Notes: a model not told the origin generated them from the sequence alone. Counted from the stretch's first letter, positions 12,977 through 25,469 are shown. The stretch: 64,000 bases of DNA from Polydactylus sextarius (GCA_016801845.1 CM028908.1:25597047-25661046), one strand, 5' to 3'. Numbers and translations are program-made.

Positions 12977-13634
12977 TTGCATGAATGAACTGTGGAGAAA
13001 AGTGTAGCTTTTCTACACTGAGAGATGTGACTCAGAACCTCTGCTGATATAAAGATTTAAGGTCGAGTTGTTTGGGATGAAACTAGGTCAGACAGCACAG
13101 AGCGAGCTGCCTTCATGATGAGCTGACCATGAGGAAGAGAGAGAGAGAAATAACCAGGGTTATTAGAGACTGCTCACCCAGCCGGCACAGATTAGACTGT
13201 GTGTGTACGGTATGTGTGTGTGTTTGTGAGTATAAATGTTTGATTTGCATGCTCTTACTGTATGTGTGTACTTCTGTACTTTGCTTTGATGATTTCAGAC
13301 AGTAGACCAGGAAAAGAACCTGGAGCTGCTACAAAGAGATGGTGAGACTAAGAGAAGGAAAGAAAATAAAGAGGATGAGACACAAGAAGAATAAAATCTG
13401 AGAGAAAATGTTTTATTATAAAACCTAGAGCTAGAGAAGTTGTATGTACAGTAAATTCTTATATACATTTTAGCAACTATGTACCAACACTGTGATGTAA
13501 TGACAAGCAGTTGAAGATTAAATTAGACATAAATTAAAGCACTAAAGTGGAACCAATATCTCATAGCAGGTTTGGTCTAATATTTATATGTATATAATAG
13601 TAGGTTATTGTCTCTGAAAACTAATATCACTACC

Positions 13635-15885
13635 AGTGTTGGTGTAACTTGTTACAAAAGTAACACAATTACAAGAATCTATTACTTTTTGCTGTAACAG
13701 TAATGTAAGTCTTTACCAACAGATGTTCAGTCATATTATACTTGTTCCATATTTCAGTAACACGTGTCACATCACACGTTTAACCTGAAATTTATTGATG
13801 TTTTGATTTAAACCATCAACAACATGAGACCTTTGGACCAAGAGAAAAACTCTTACTTCCAAGTCGATGGTTAAAGACGTCAGAGGAGAGAAGATTAACT
13901 CATTTTCATTTGGTCAGAGAGAAGAACAAGAACATAATAGTCAAGTTCAATCTCTGTGTAAAACAGAAAGAAACTCTCTACACCGAGAAGTAACATGACT
14001 AAAAAAGAACCATCTAGAGCGGTGACACGTTAGTTCTCAGCAAACACACAAGAGAAACAATCAACATCAAACATCATTTTACTAAACTTTGATTCTTTGT
14101 GATTCTGACTGTGATTGTTACTCGTATTGAACCTCAAGTCTTCACTGCACAAATTATATTAGTGATATAGTTTTTAGTAGCCTTAAAGGTTCCATATTAT
14201 AAAAAAAAAATATATCTGTTTAGGTCTATATTCCCTCTACACACACTGTGAGTTTAATTTAAACCAAAGAAGAAAAAAAAAAAACACAATAGTAGTTAGT
14301 ATATTCGTTAGTATAAAATAGTAAATTCACCAGTTTTAGAAACTGTGAGCTTAAACAGTCCACCCCCCAACGTAATGAATCCCAGCCCAACAGACAGAGC
14401 TGCCTTATCCACCGTCTTTTTTTTTTTTTTCTTCACAAGCGCTAGCTCAGATGTCATTCAATTGCAGCCTTTTACCAGGCGGGAAAAGCCAATTTTTGAC
14501 CTCTGAACTGTTCACAAAGCATGATGGACGGTGTAGTTGTTTAGGAAATGCGGCACTGTCGCTGTGGATTTACATATTGTAAACAACACAACAAAGGTAA
14601 GACAGGTTTTATGATCGTGTTTATCGATTGTTTCAGTGTTATTTATCATTATATTGTGCTGGTTCAGTCACTTTTAGTTGGATCATGATAAAACTTGTAG
14701 ATTTATAATCCACAAGACCTCCGCTCTCAGCAGAGACGTGGCTCGTTTGTTTACAAAGCGCTGTGTGGAGAGGCGGGGTTGCGGTTTGTGTTTACATCTT
14801 TATGTGGAGTTAGTTTACTTGCTCTTTACTAGTTTTTTGTTTTAGCTGTGTTTGGTGGTTGTAGAAGTTATCTATATGAGCTTATAGCTGAGGTTCTGAC
14901 GATTCCAAGGATATATGCTGATGTTTACGAAGCAGAGATGGTGACACAAGCCGTGAAATCGGATGCGACCCACTCTACCCCCAGGACTGGGGGTGCTGGT
15001 GCCCAAGATTAATCTCAAAGGTCCATAGTCTACTTTGTGAATGTTGCAGGCATTCTGCAGCGAGTAGACATTTAGTCAGACAGGCAGGGTGGTCTGTCAT
15101 ACAGGGGACTTCCTCAACCTGCTGCACCTTCAAGTAACCTGTTATGGTGAATATCACGGAGAGTGTTAGCATACATTTTCTGCCTCAGATTTCATTAATG
15201 CACGGTGTCCACATATGCAGTTATGAAAATGGCACAAAACTGAGTTCGCTTTCAAATGCAAATAAGCTACGTGTATGTAGCGGTAGTAGTTTAATCTTAG
15301 ACTAACCATTCAGAAACGTCCTGCTCCATAGGTGTCTCCCTGTCCGCTGGGTTGGACTCAGGTTTGAATATATAAGATTGTACAGAAGCAGCAGCCATGT
15401 CTAAACTCCAGTTCTGGCAGAGAGACTGGGGGCATGACCCAGCAAACCACCAGTACTGGAATGGGGCGTGGCCAGTAGCAGCTCATTTGCATGTATGAAT
15501 TCTAATGAGGATCAGCCTGTTCTGAACAGACGGGTAGAGAGGCAAGGAAATATGTCTAATCTGAGAGGTATTTTCTCAAAAATACTTCAGAGCCATGTTC
15601 AGTGGAGCTTCTACAGCCATGTTAAATTGCTGTAAAAAGAGCTTAATATGGGACTTTTAAGGTCTTACAGTCTTTATACTGCACCACATCGCCCTCCACT
15701 GGATGTAGAATAACCTGCAGTAAAATACTTTTTTGTTTTAAACCACAAGTTGTGTTTTTACAGTTACTTTGGGAAAAGCAACTGGAAAATAATGCAACAC
15801 TACAATTTAGAGACAGTGAGGTTTTAATTACTTTGAAATAACAGTAACTAGTGATCTATAATGTGTTACATTTTTGGTAACTTGC
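13635..15885. mobile_element. older element interrupted by another transposon
   Basis: The left end (GTGTAACTTGTTACAAAAGT, about 13640-13660) is roughly complementary to the right end (GTTACATTTTTGGTAACTTG, about 15865-15884). This suggests one old inverted-repeat element whose two ends are now 2.2 kb apart. The 1.48-kb element at 14181-15662 lies inside. Confidence 0.5.
14181..15662. mobile_element. non-autonomous DNA transposon, about 1.48 kb
   Basis: Its ends are near-perfect inverted repeats: CCTTAAAGGTTCCATATTAT on the left and AATATGGGACTTTTAAGG on the right. No transposase-like frame is present. A clear target-site duplication could not be seen. Confidence 0.65.
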
Positions 15886-16584
15886 TAGGTCTTCATAAGC
15901 AGAGGAGGCGGTAGTGTTTAAGAAATATCTCATATTGGAGAAAAGTGTGTGTCATGTTCTTGTGATTTACAACAATTTATCTGCAGTTGTCGGTCGAGGT
16001 GAACTGGTTTGAAGCTGCTGTGGATTAAAGCGTCAGCAGAATGTTATTTGTAAAATGTGGAGAAGAGCTGGGGGAGGAGAAGTGGTTTGTCTGGAAACAG
16101 TCAGACCTCCCTCCATCTCTTTCATACACCAGCACACACACCATCTCACTCTGTCGCTGTCAAACATCTCTGTCTGTTTTCTCTACAGTTTATAACTTCC
16201 TGTCATCTTAACGTCGTCTTCTGTCACTCTTTCTTTACACATGTTTAACCTCTCATATTACACATAGATGAATCTGTTTGCTGGATGAACTATACCACAT
16301 TTAGGTAGGACTGTCACGGCAGGTTGTTAAATTGTTATTATGTAACTATTATGATTAAGAATGAAAAAGGAGGGAAAAGGTCCTATTGTCTAATGTGACA
16401 ATGACAAGAGCAAAAATACAAAGATCACAGAAGAAAATATTTTTTTAAAAACCCGACAAATCGGGAACTTTAACTGACTAGAATCTTATTGATGTTGTCT
16501 TGTTGGGGTCTGGTCAGCCAAAGGGTGGCGCTGTTTTCAGCTGCTATTTATAATGATGACCACGTAAAAAATAAAGTCTCCAAA
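15886..16584. other. proximal upstream sequence of grip2
   Basis: No exon recognised. It is the 1.2 kb immediately upstream of the first coding exon and likely includes distal promoter sequence. It ends at the CRE listed next. Confidence 0.35.
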
Positions 16585-16592
16585 TGACGTCA
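16585..16592. promoter_or_regulatory. consensus CRE (TGACGTCA)
   Basis: Perfect palindromic CREB/ATF site, 549 bp upstream of the grip2 start codon at 17141. A TGACGTCA match is expected only about once per 65 kb by chance, but function cannot be shown from sequence. Confidence 0.35.
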
Positions 16593-17071
16593 TTATCACC
16601 GGATGGCAGCAGCAGCAGCTCGTATCGAGGATATATCTGAAGTTGGATCGAATTCAAATTTATTTTCCAATAAGCTTCATTAACATGACAGATCAGAAAC
16701 ATGCGTATGTTGCCAAAGCAGCAGTTTAGGAAATGAAGGTAGATTAAGAAGATTGATCCAAAAAAAATCTATTGATTAAACTTGATCTATGCTCTTTCAT
16801 CTCTTATCTCTTTATCTCACACTCAGCAAATTTCCTTTTTCTATTTTCTTACTCCCCCTCACCCTCATTCTCACACACACTCTCTCTATAATAAACTCAT
16901 CCTGCCCTCCCTCCCTCTCTCTCTCCATCTCTCTCTCGGGGGTTGAGTGGTCGTAACGTAAGCGCCCGTCATCTCTTATCATCGCCACTGTGTTCCCTGA
17001 GCGCTCGGCAGTCCACAGCTCTCTCTGTCTCTTCATCCTCTCGATTTTTTCGTCCTCTCTCTTCTCTTTCA

Positions 17072-17074
<3 letters not shown>

Positions 17075-17109
<35 letters not shown>
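17075..17109. repeat. (CT)n tract in the presumed 5' leader
   Basis: 35 bp of alternating CT, 32 bp upstream of the start codon. It is preceded by TTCTCTTTCAG (17062-17072), which would also serve as a splice acceptor. Confidence 0.9.
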
Positions 17110-17114
<5 letters not shown>

Positions 17115-17140
17115 GATGTCACTCTAAGAAGGAAACCTCG

Positions 17141-17195
17141 ATGTCTGCTGTCATGTTTTGTGGTCTGAGGAGGGACGTCGGGGCAAACAGTGTCG
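17141..17195 (+). CDS. grip2: grip2 exon 1: 18-residue N-terminal leader
   Basis: It encodes MSAVMFCGLRRDVGANSV plus the first base of codon 19, followed by a strong donor, GTGAGT. The recalled alternative GRIP1 N-terminus, MIAVSFKCRCQILRRLTK, is also 18 residues and shares the M-x-A-V-x-F pattern. Splicing to exon 2 restores GAT (Asp) in the family DE/DD-x-PY context. The frame has no ATG upstream to 16943, so 17141 is chosen; ATG at 17153 is an in-frame alternative. Cys7 could correspond to the palmitoylated cysteine known for the b-type GRIP N-terminus; this is inference. Other first exons may exist outside or inside the window. Confidence 0.72.
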
Positions 17196-17757
17196 GTGAG
17201 TGCGGGAACTCGTGATGGATGAGCTGCTTCATTGAACACAAAGATTTTAAAGCTTTTAATCATTCATTCATTCATTAATTCATTGGTTGTTCAGCCTGGT
17301 AGTTTCTTGCTGCGATGATGTGAACTACATGTCCCAGATGTTGTGTGGACGTCCGACTGCTTCCTATTGCTGATGGAGTTCTAGTTTGTGTAGGTGGTGT
17401 TTTTATTCTTCATTTATCTTTATGTAGTCGAGACCTCAAGAGATGCCTCAGATGCAGAAATTATTTTATTTTATTTGCCTGCGACTGTCGTAGCCCATTG
17501 TTATCTACCTAAACCTTCCTAATTGTCATATTTAATGGCTGTAAATGAAGCTACATTTGTTGTTCTTCAACTTGTTATGTCCTGTCTTTCTTCACCGAGT
17601 TAAAACGTTATAAGACACATGAAGCTCTTGTCTTGGTAGACAAGAGCTATGATTGTTGTACACTTGTTATTATTTGAAAAAAAAAAAGTCTTTATCCAAT
17701 CCAAATTTGAAACTTTGGTACTTTAATTGAAGTTTGTCTCTTTGCATCACTCTTCAA

Positions 17758-18188
17758 CAGTCCCTCCAGGATTTCAGGCCCTTTTTTTTTTTTTTTTTTT
17801 TTTTTTTGAGATTGTTGAGGCCTAATTTACCTGATTTTACAGCAGCTTTGAACGTTGCAGCATTTTGATGCAATAAAGTAGCGGAAAGTCAAAAAAGTTG
17901 TGATTTTTTTCCCCTTTCCTCTTTCTTTGTTTGATGAACTTTTCTGGACAATGTTTCTCTTGGTTCTTGGCAGTGACATTGGAAGGTAAATGTGAGGAAA
18001 TGTGTTTTTTATCTCACATGTTTCCTGCGTCTTCTAAAAGAAACAAGGAAGTGAGTTCACTGACGTATGCATCAATGTTTGACTGGAAACGATGATGATG
18101 ATTGGTCAAAACATGTAGAATTTGCAGAGATTGGTTGGATTTGCATTAATAGTTGCGATCGCAACATGATGAAATCCTGGAGGATCTC
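17758..18188 (+). mobile_element. MITE family C, copy 1
   Basis: Left end CAGTCCCTCCAGGATTTC and right end GAAATCCTGGAGGATC are inverted repeats. The central part (GTTTCCTGCGTCTTCTAAAA) is shared with 22348-22942 and, inverted, with 27545-28128. The CAG..CTG-type end suggests hAT, but the superfamily is not proven. Confidence 0.75.
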
Positions 18189-20749
18189 GTTTATGACCGA
18201 ACCTGTAGATGGGTAGGTCCTGTGTAGACTGGGATACTAGTGATGCCGTTGATTGTCACGTGGTAATAATGACAATGACAAATATTTAGACTCATGCAAA
18301 AGAAAGTTTCTCTTGCCTCTGAGAAAGATTTTTTTATTCCTTTGGAAAAACAAAGGTGCTGGAAAAAAATGTCTGACTTGGCTTTGAACGCTTCCATCCA
18401 TGTAATATTTGAAAGAAACGATGAAATGTACAATTTGTCTGTTTTTTTCTGTTTGCTTTGAGTTTGATGGTGAGAATTTAATTCAGTCCCTGTTGAACTT
18501 CCATATGTGAGAAGCCTCCAGTGATACAACTACTACTGCTACTATAGAGCAGAAGAAACAGAGGAAATATCACGTGGCCACTGTTACGTGTCTATTGGGT
18601 TTATTGATAATTCGATCAGTGCACAAGGAAATGCTCTATGTGCATTTGATTTAAAAAATGATCATGGTGACATTTTCGGTCACATTTTTTTCTCACACTT
18701 CAGAATGTTGTATTGTCATTGACACGTCTCTTCCTTCAAACCCCAAAACTAACAAACATGACGCCAGCTAGTGTAAAATCTATCTATCCATTTATCCTTT
18801 ATAACAGACTGCACTGTAATAGTGTTAGTGAGATGCATCGGGGGTATTAATAAGGTGAGCTCCATCCTATTTCATGCACCAATGAGCATAGTGGGAGCTA
18901 TATTCTCTATAATGGCCCTGGAGACTAACTAAGCTGATAACGGAGCTGGGAAATGTGCTGAAACTTAGAGCAGAGCTGATTTTTCCTTTTATCTTTATGT
19001 AGATACAGACACTTTAGAGGTGTTATATTATATTGTTATATTTCACTGCATGATTTGTTAAAATATAGCTGCACTTCCTGTCACCGTCATGAGAGATTGA
19101 AAGGAAAGTTAAACCCGGTATGAAGTCAGATCTTTCAGAATCTGTAGATTATGTGCAGATAGATGCTGTTTTTCATTGTTTTTTTTTTTGGTAATTGGTT
19201 AAATCTTTTTTTTTTTTTTTTGTTACTGCTGAAAAGACGAGCATAATAAAATACGAATGAAAGAGAAACTGAGAATAAATGTGTGATGAAGGAGTCGAGG
19301 TTCGAGTTTATCGCTGCCTCGGCTTTTCTGCCGACTGCTCGAGTTGATCCACTTCATTTTCGGAGCATTACCAGAGGTTGACCGGGCTGAGATTTTAATA
19401 AGGCTGTGAGGCAGGCGAGCGTCTTCTATGTTATCGTCAGCTGTGCGTGACACTCGCAGTTTTCTCCGTTCATCTTCCTCCTCCTCCTCCTCAGAAGTGC
19501 ATCTCACTCAGCATGTCGTAGACATAATCCTCCGAGAGGGCGTCGCTTCTATGATCACAAGCCTGACGGCGACGCTGCTAAACAGTAAAATAACTGAACA
19601 TACACTTATACATACTGTTCATATTCTCACTGAAAACATTATAGTTTGAGGTTACTCTTGAATATTTCATATATCGTAATGAAAGTGATTTGTAGCTCTG
19701 CTCAAACACAATCCTTCTGGTGACATTTTTCCATGTCTTTGTCTCATTTCCTTCTCCTCCTCCTGTCATTTCCATTTTCAGGTATTTAGATAATGTTCTT
19801 ACTCTTAAGCAGCTTACAAGCAGCGCTCAGGTACGCCATCATGGACAAGTGCTCGGCAGCTGATGGGGATCAAACCTTGTGACTTATTAATGAAGAGACC
19901 GACCGTCGTTCTTACCAACAAACCCACTTATGTCTCGTTTTCTTCCGTCTTCTCTTTCTTCTTCTTCTCCCTCGTCGTCCTTCTGCTCCGGCTCATGTCG
20001 GATCTATGGCATCGAAGTCTAAGCAGAAAGAAACTAAACTAACTTCAAAGGAGTTTCTGATGTTTTTTTTTTTTCCATATCCTACCCCGTCAAGCTGTTT
20101 TTGTCTCTTCAGCTGTGAGACATTTCTGTTTTGGGGGAAAAGCAGCTTTTTTATGTTCATGGTGTTTTTAGAGTGGTTTGTCTTCTATTATGGAGATTGT
20201 AGTGACATGTTGTGTGTCTAACAGCTGAAAAGCAAAAGCCTTATTTTCTTTTCCATTCATTGGCAACTGTCAGGTGGTTTGTGGTTTGTTTGTGAGTAGA
20301 CCAGTCACGATTACTACGGTATTCACTGTGCTATCTTGGCGTTTGGCCTTTACTCTTAAATGTTCAGTCTTTTCAGCTGCTCCAGTCACAGACAACTAGA
20401 AAAGCACTGATACACTGATTGATACCTGTGTAATAGATTTATTGTGAAATGTATGAGTTTAAAAACTGCAGCGTTTCCATTACAATGATTCATCCTTTGC
20501 AGTGGTTTCAAAGAAACTGGAATCATTTTCAAATATTTCCATTAACATACTAGAAATGTTTTTTTTAATTTAAATTAAGATAATTTCAAGATTCAAAGTG
20601 ATTCAAGATGTTATTTAGATTGTCTCCTAAATAGGTTTCACTGTCAACATCTGCATCTTTCTACTTGTGAGCAAAAGAAGATCATCCAGATCTTCAAGCT
20701 CCTGTGTCCTGACCAGTGTTGTATCATGTATATGAAATACTCATTAGAG

Positions 20750-21130
20750 TAGAAGTAAAAATACTAGAGTAGAAGTAGAGACACTAGAGTAGAATGAAAT
20801 AACTTTGGTAGAAGTTCAAGTCGTCACTAGAATGATTCTCCAGTAAAAGTCTTAAAGTATCTAGTATTTACTGTACTTCAGTATGACAGTAATCTATAAG
20901 TAAATGTAGTTAAGTGTAGAAAGTAAAAGTACAAGTACATGTTAATAAAACAGAAGAATATTATGAAGTTTATCCAGCACTTTAAAACATGGAGCTACAA
21001 CAATCTTCATAGACAATGAATGAGTCTGAACTAAAGAAGTAAAGTTGTTCTTTTTTCACTACATTTGTGTTTGATATTGATATTGTTGAAGTTTCTCCAT
21101 CATCCACCTTTAAGATGGAGCCTCCATCAA
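20750..21130 (+). repeat. dispersed repeat family B, copy 2
   Basis: Almost identical to 3912-4320 in the same orientation, including the 20-bp units (ACTAGAGTAGAAGTAGAGAC) at about 20752-20795 and the run down to CACCTTTAAGATGGAGCCTC. Confidence 0.88.
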
Positions 21131-21661
21131 CCCTCAAACATGGTGTTGATGGTCTAAACAGTCACAGGTCGACTTAGAGTCAAAACACCACATTTACTGA
21201 GTCACTCAACATTGAAAATGGATCAGAGGAAAAGTACATAATCAATAGTATTATTACTTTGTTATATACAACTATGGCCCTTTTGTGACTGAATGAGCTG
21301 AAGCAGCAACAGATTCAAAAAAAAAAAAAAAAATTAGAAATGAAGTGCAACATGAAAGCAGCCTCAGAAAAAAAAAAATCTGTAAAGATTAATTTGAAAG
21401 TTGTGTGATGTTGCTCTTTGGATGGCACCTCTGAAAACGAGTTCACAACAAATACATATTTGTTTAAGTTTCAGCAGAGTTAGACCTAAACATTTACCAC
21501 AGTTACTGTCATCACACACACACACAAAAAAAAAAAAAAAACACAGAATCAGTGAAACAGCAAAAACTTTGTCTCATCAGTTTTGAAAAGTTTAAAAAGA
21601 GAGGATACCGAGAAAACGGCAAACAAAATAAAATGAGATCATTAGAGCTGAAGCGGTGATG

Positions 21662-21735
21662 ACACCCCTCTGCACCCCCACCCCCACCCGCTCCCCTCCA
21701 GCCCCTCCCGCCCTCACCCGCCGCACCCACGCCAC
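21662..21735 (-). other. C-rich block, possible G-quadruplex on the minus strand
   Basis: At least six runs of three or more C on the plus strand (for example CACCCCCACCCCCACCCG), which on the minus strand fit the G-quadruplex pattern. It is followed by AT-rich unique sequence (TTAACCGTCCTAATTACTGC near 21777-21796). Confidence 0.5.
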
Positions 21736-22051
21736 CCGATCCATACAGGCAGCAATTAACCACAACAGAGAAGCCATTAACCGTCCTAATTACTGCTTGT
21801 TCCTTCCATAGCTGCTCCCTGTGTGTGGGTGAGAGATAGATTTGTCTGTGTGTGTGTGTGTGTGTGTGTCTGTGCGTGTGTGTACTAGTTTGTGAGGGGG
21901 TGTAGAAAATTTGATGCTGTGGGGTGACAGAGTTTGTGGGGTGTGTAGATGATGATATTAGTGTGTGTGTTTACTTTGTATATATTATTGTTCACATCCT
22001 TGTTCCTCTTTTGTTCTGGGTCTATGTGCATGCTGGTGGTCTTCTTTAGAC

Positions 22052-22053
<2 letters not shown>

Positions 22054-22089
<36 letters not shown>
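22054..22089. repeat. (GT)n microsatellite
   Basis: 36 bp GT tract. A shorter GT run lies at 21847-21868. Confidence 0.95.
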
Positions 22090-22090
<1 letters not shown>

Positions 22091-22347
22091 TCACTGTGTA
22101 TTACCACTGTCACAGACAATAGCTAATTACACATTTTCACTGCCTTCAGCATCATAATGACCGCAATCAGACACTGTGGCATTCAATAAACCAGCCTGTG
22201 TGTGTTCATCCTACGCTAACAAACACACACAACTTTGTTGTGTGTGTTTGTTGTTTTTTATTGTGACAGTATTTGATAAAATTTTCTTATGTGTCACTTC
22301 CCTGGACAAAGAGCTTTGTGTCTATGGACAATTAGATCCATTATAAC

Positions 22348-22942
22348 CAGTTCCTCCAGGATTTTGTGGATTTTCTTTTTTGAATTTTTTGAACTCTATT
22401 GCAACAAAACGCCTACAAACACAACAGCTTCTTGTCTTTTTTTCCACCTTTAAAAGGAAAACAATCACAATCTTTCTAATTCTACTTTACCAACTAATAA
22501 CCAGTGAAGGTATAAACCAGTGTTTTAGAGTGAAGTGTCTGGTCTGACGTCCTCCCTGTGTTTCTAACTTTGTCCGTGTGTTTCTCTGTAACAAAGTTGT
22601 TTCTCAACAGACGACTTCCTCTTGTTGCTCCACAACAATATAAAATAGTTTTCCTCCTCTTTCTTTCATGAACTCTGCCCAGATACTGTTTCTCTTGGTC
22701 TTTAGCAGTGATGTTGAAGGTAAATGTGAGACTTTTTTATCTCACATGTTTCCTGCGTCTTCTAAAAGAAACATGAAGTGATTCACTGACGTATGGATCA
22801 ATGTTTCACTGGAAACGTGAGGATGAGGATTATCAGTCAAACATTATGGAAAATTTGCGATGATTGGTTTTACAGAATTCACAGACTGGTTGAAATTGCA
22901 TTAACAGTTGTTATCGCAACGTTACGTAATCTTTAAGGATCA
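22348..22942 (+). mobile_element. MITE family C, copy 2
   Basis: It starts CAGTTCCTCCAGGATTTT and shares the GTTTCTCTTGG and CTCACATGTTTCCTGCGTCT segments with 17758-18188. It is longer than copy 1, and its right end is diverged. Confidence 0.7.
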
Positions 22943-24900
22943 ATGTTGGTACCGAGCTGTGATGTCATCGCTGAAACCTCTTCTCTACTTGAAGACGTAA
23001 ATCAATAAAAATGCCTCATGATCGTACACTAAGGCTCAGTAATTTCCTTCAACAAATCATGTATTTGTATCTTTTTTCACTCGACTTCTTGACAATCTTT
23101 CTCTATTGTACTTATGAATGAACAGGTGTTTGTATCTTTGTCCGTCCTCCTCAGCAGCTCCTTCAGTGTATTTGCATCACGGCTCCTACCTGGTGGTTTC
23201 CTGAATAGCTGCGTGATTATAATGGTGTTCCAGCTTAAACGTCTTATTCAACAAAATGAACCAAGCTGAGAGTATTACTTCATTCATCTCATCTCCCCCC
23301 TCTGTCACGTTGTGTGTTTTCTTTTTTTCACATATCCACGTGACGATTCGTTGATTTTTTTTTTTTCTATTCACCTGCAGCAGCTTCACTTTCAATACAA
23401 ATACACTCCTGCTGTTACATTTCATCTAATAACTCAAGTAAAAATAATAGCTTAATGGACAACATTATTTTGTTAATAATACAGATTTGCTCACAATGAA
23501 ATGTTCTCAGAAACAGAGTGCAGCTTCTCTGAAACTGTATCAGCTTTTTGTTGCAAAAGAAACAAAGAAAAGGTGACTGCATAAAACATTCAGTTTTCAA
23601 ATCTGTTTGTGTTGTTTCTTCACTGTTTTATACATGAAAGTTTTTATTGTTTCTTGGTATTTCTTCCAGGATGGCTGAAGTAGAAAGAGCTCAGTGTTGC
23701 TTCCATGTAAACAACCCGTTCATGGGCTTAATGCCGCCATTTTTAGTTTAATAAAAGTTGGACAATAAATGTTACTTATATTAAACTACAGAGCAGCATG
23801 CAGAACGAGAAGCCGAAGCTGTATATAAGGTTTCAATTGATTGAATATAGCAGATAAAAAAACAAGCTAAACTCTTTTACAAACACAGTTAAATGGTTTG
23901 ATTTCAGCCACAATCCAAGATATTAATATTGATCGACGCATAATAACCACATGCAGTTAACCGCAGGATAATAGAAAGTAAGAGATGTAAGAGATTACTG
24001 TTTTAAACACTCTAAAGTGTAGAAATTAAACACATGAATTAAAGAAAATAAACTCTGTAGTAAGACTTGTTACTAGAATCAGATCGTATCATGAAAAAAA
24101 GGAGGTTGAAAGAAATGAACCCAGAAGTTACTGAGGTAAAATTAAGAAGACCATTTATTAAAGGTGCTCGCTTTTTAAATTATCCTCTAAATCTTCTTTG
24201 TTCTGCTTATTTTAATGAGAAGTTAGAAGTTATAATAGATGTCAGGTGGGTGACAGATCTTCTGTAGTTCAACAGGTCAAATCTGCACCAACCTACACAT
24301 TTTTTTTTATCTTCATTTTGTTTTAATGGTTTGGAAATATCACCCTACTTCTACAGGACAGGTTGGTCTGTCTGTGACCTGACCCTTTTACACTTGGCTC
24401 TAAATTAGTTTTGTGCAAATCCTGCATAAACATTGACTCCCACAGGTTTTAGATGCCATATAAACTGTTGTATGTAGGTTGAATCTAACTCTTTATTCTA
24501 GTGTCTTGTATGTTGCTACCTCCCTCCTGGAGATGAAACGCTAATTGTGATATTTATTATGTTTGTCCAGTGAACTTCATCATTTGGGTTCTTATTTGTT
24601 CCTCACTTAATGCATCACTTTGTTGAAGCTCTCAGAGACATTACTAAGTATATTCAACATTTAGTCCTGACAGCCAGTCAGGATTTCTGTCTGTTCTGGT
24701 TCTGGCTCTGGTTCTGGTTTTGTTTATAGTCTGTAGCAGCAGTCTGAGGTCACACTGTTCGTTTTGATCTCATGAGCACCACGGTCCGAGGACTCCAGGG
24801 TTAACGAGATTTTAAGCACCTTTTCTTTGAAGACTGTCGTCCTGCTACAATGACTTTATTGCAGCCATTACACTCTACTTGTCCAATTTCATCTTCCTGC

Positions 24901-24901
<1 letters not shown>
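22943..24901. other. intronic sequence without recognised features
   Basis: AT-rich, with only short frames on both strands. No exon, RNA gene or dispersed repeat was recognised. Confidence 0.4.
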
Positions 24902-24935
<34 letters not shown>

Positions 24936-24938
<3 letters not shown>

Positions 24939-25096
24939 CTGGTTTCCATAATGTCAGAGGACATTTTCTTGACATAGATTTGTTTCCTAGAGGAACCAGA
25001 CCTTGTTAACGTTAAATTGTAATGATTTACATTATGAAGACTTTGTTTATGTCCCCATAAGGAAGACAAGTCCCCATAATGTGAGAAATACCTAGA
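24936..25096 (+). repeat. CA-flanked dispersed repeat, copy 2
   Basis: It starts CTGGTTTCCATAATGTC and ends GAGAAATACCTAGACC, between CA tracts at 24902-24934 and 25097-25113. It matches the two ends of 9681-9930 but is shorter inside. Confidence 0.7.
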
Positions 25097-25268
25097 CCAC
25101 ACACACACACACACAGACACACAAAGTTAATCCACAGTGGCAGTGACTCTAGTGTTCTGCTGTGTACATATGCATGTGTATGTGTGTGTCATATCCAACA
25201 CAGTGAGATGATTAAACTATAAAATACTTTGACTGCTATGACTATAAAACACACTTCAGGCTGCATGG

Positions 25269-25269
<1 letters not shown>

Positions 25270-25322
<53 letters not shown>
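25270..25322. repeat. (GT)n microsatellite
   Basis: 53 bp of GT repeats. Confidence 0.96.
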
Positions 25323-25324
<2 letters not shown>

Positions 25325-25466
25325 ATAACAGTGCACAGTCTGAAGAGTTTGTGTATTTCTGCGTGAATGGAGATTGAAGCTGGTGTCACTAGAGTCTCCA
25401 GTTGTCACAGATAATGTCAGGTCATCACGGCTGCAGCAAACACAGCGGAGCCTCTGGGAAGGCGAC

Positions 25467-25469
<3 letters not shown>

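Noticed and set aside
16943..17140. N-terminal extension of grip2 exon 1 in the same frame
   Set aside because: Open but Ser-rich from CT repeats and has no ATG upstream of 17141. Better read as 5' leader.
19223..19649. Open frames on both strands near 19.2-19.6 kb as possible alternative first exon
   Set aside because: More CpG than its surroundings, but no start codon with a following donor in the right phase could be convincingly read.
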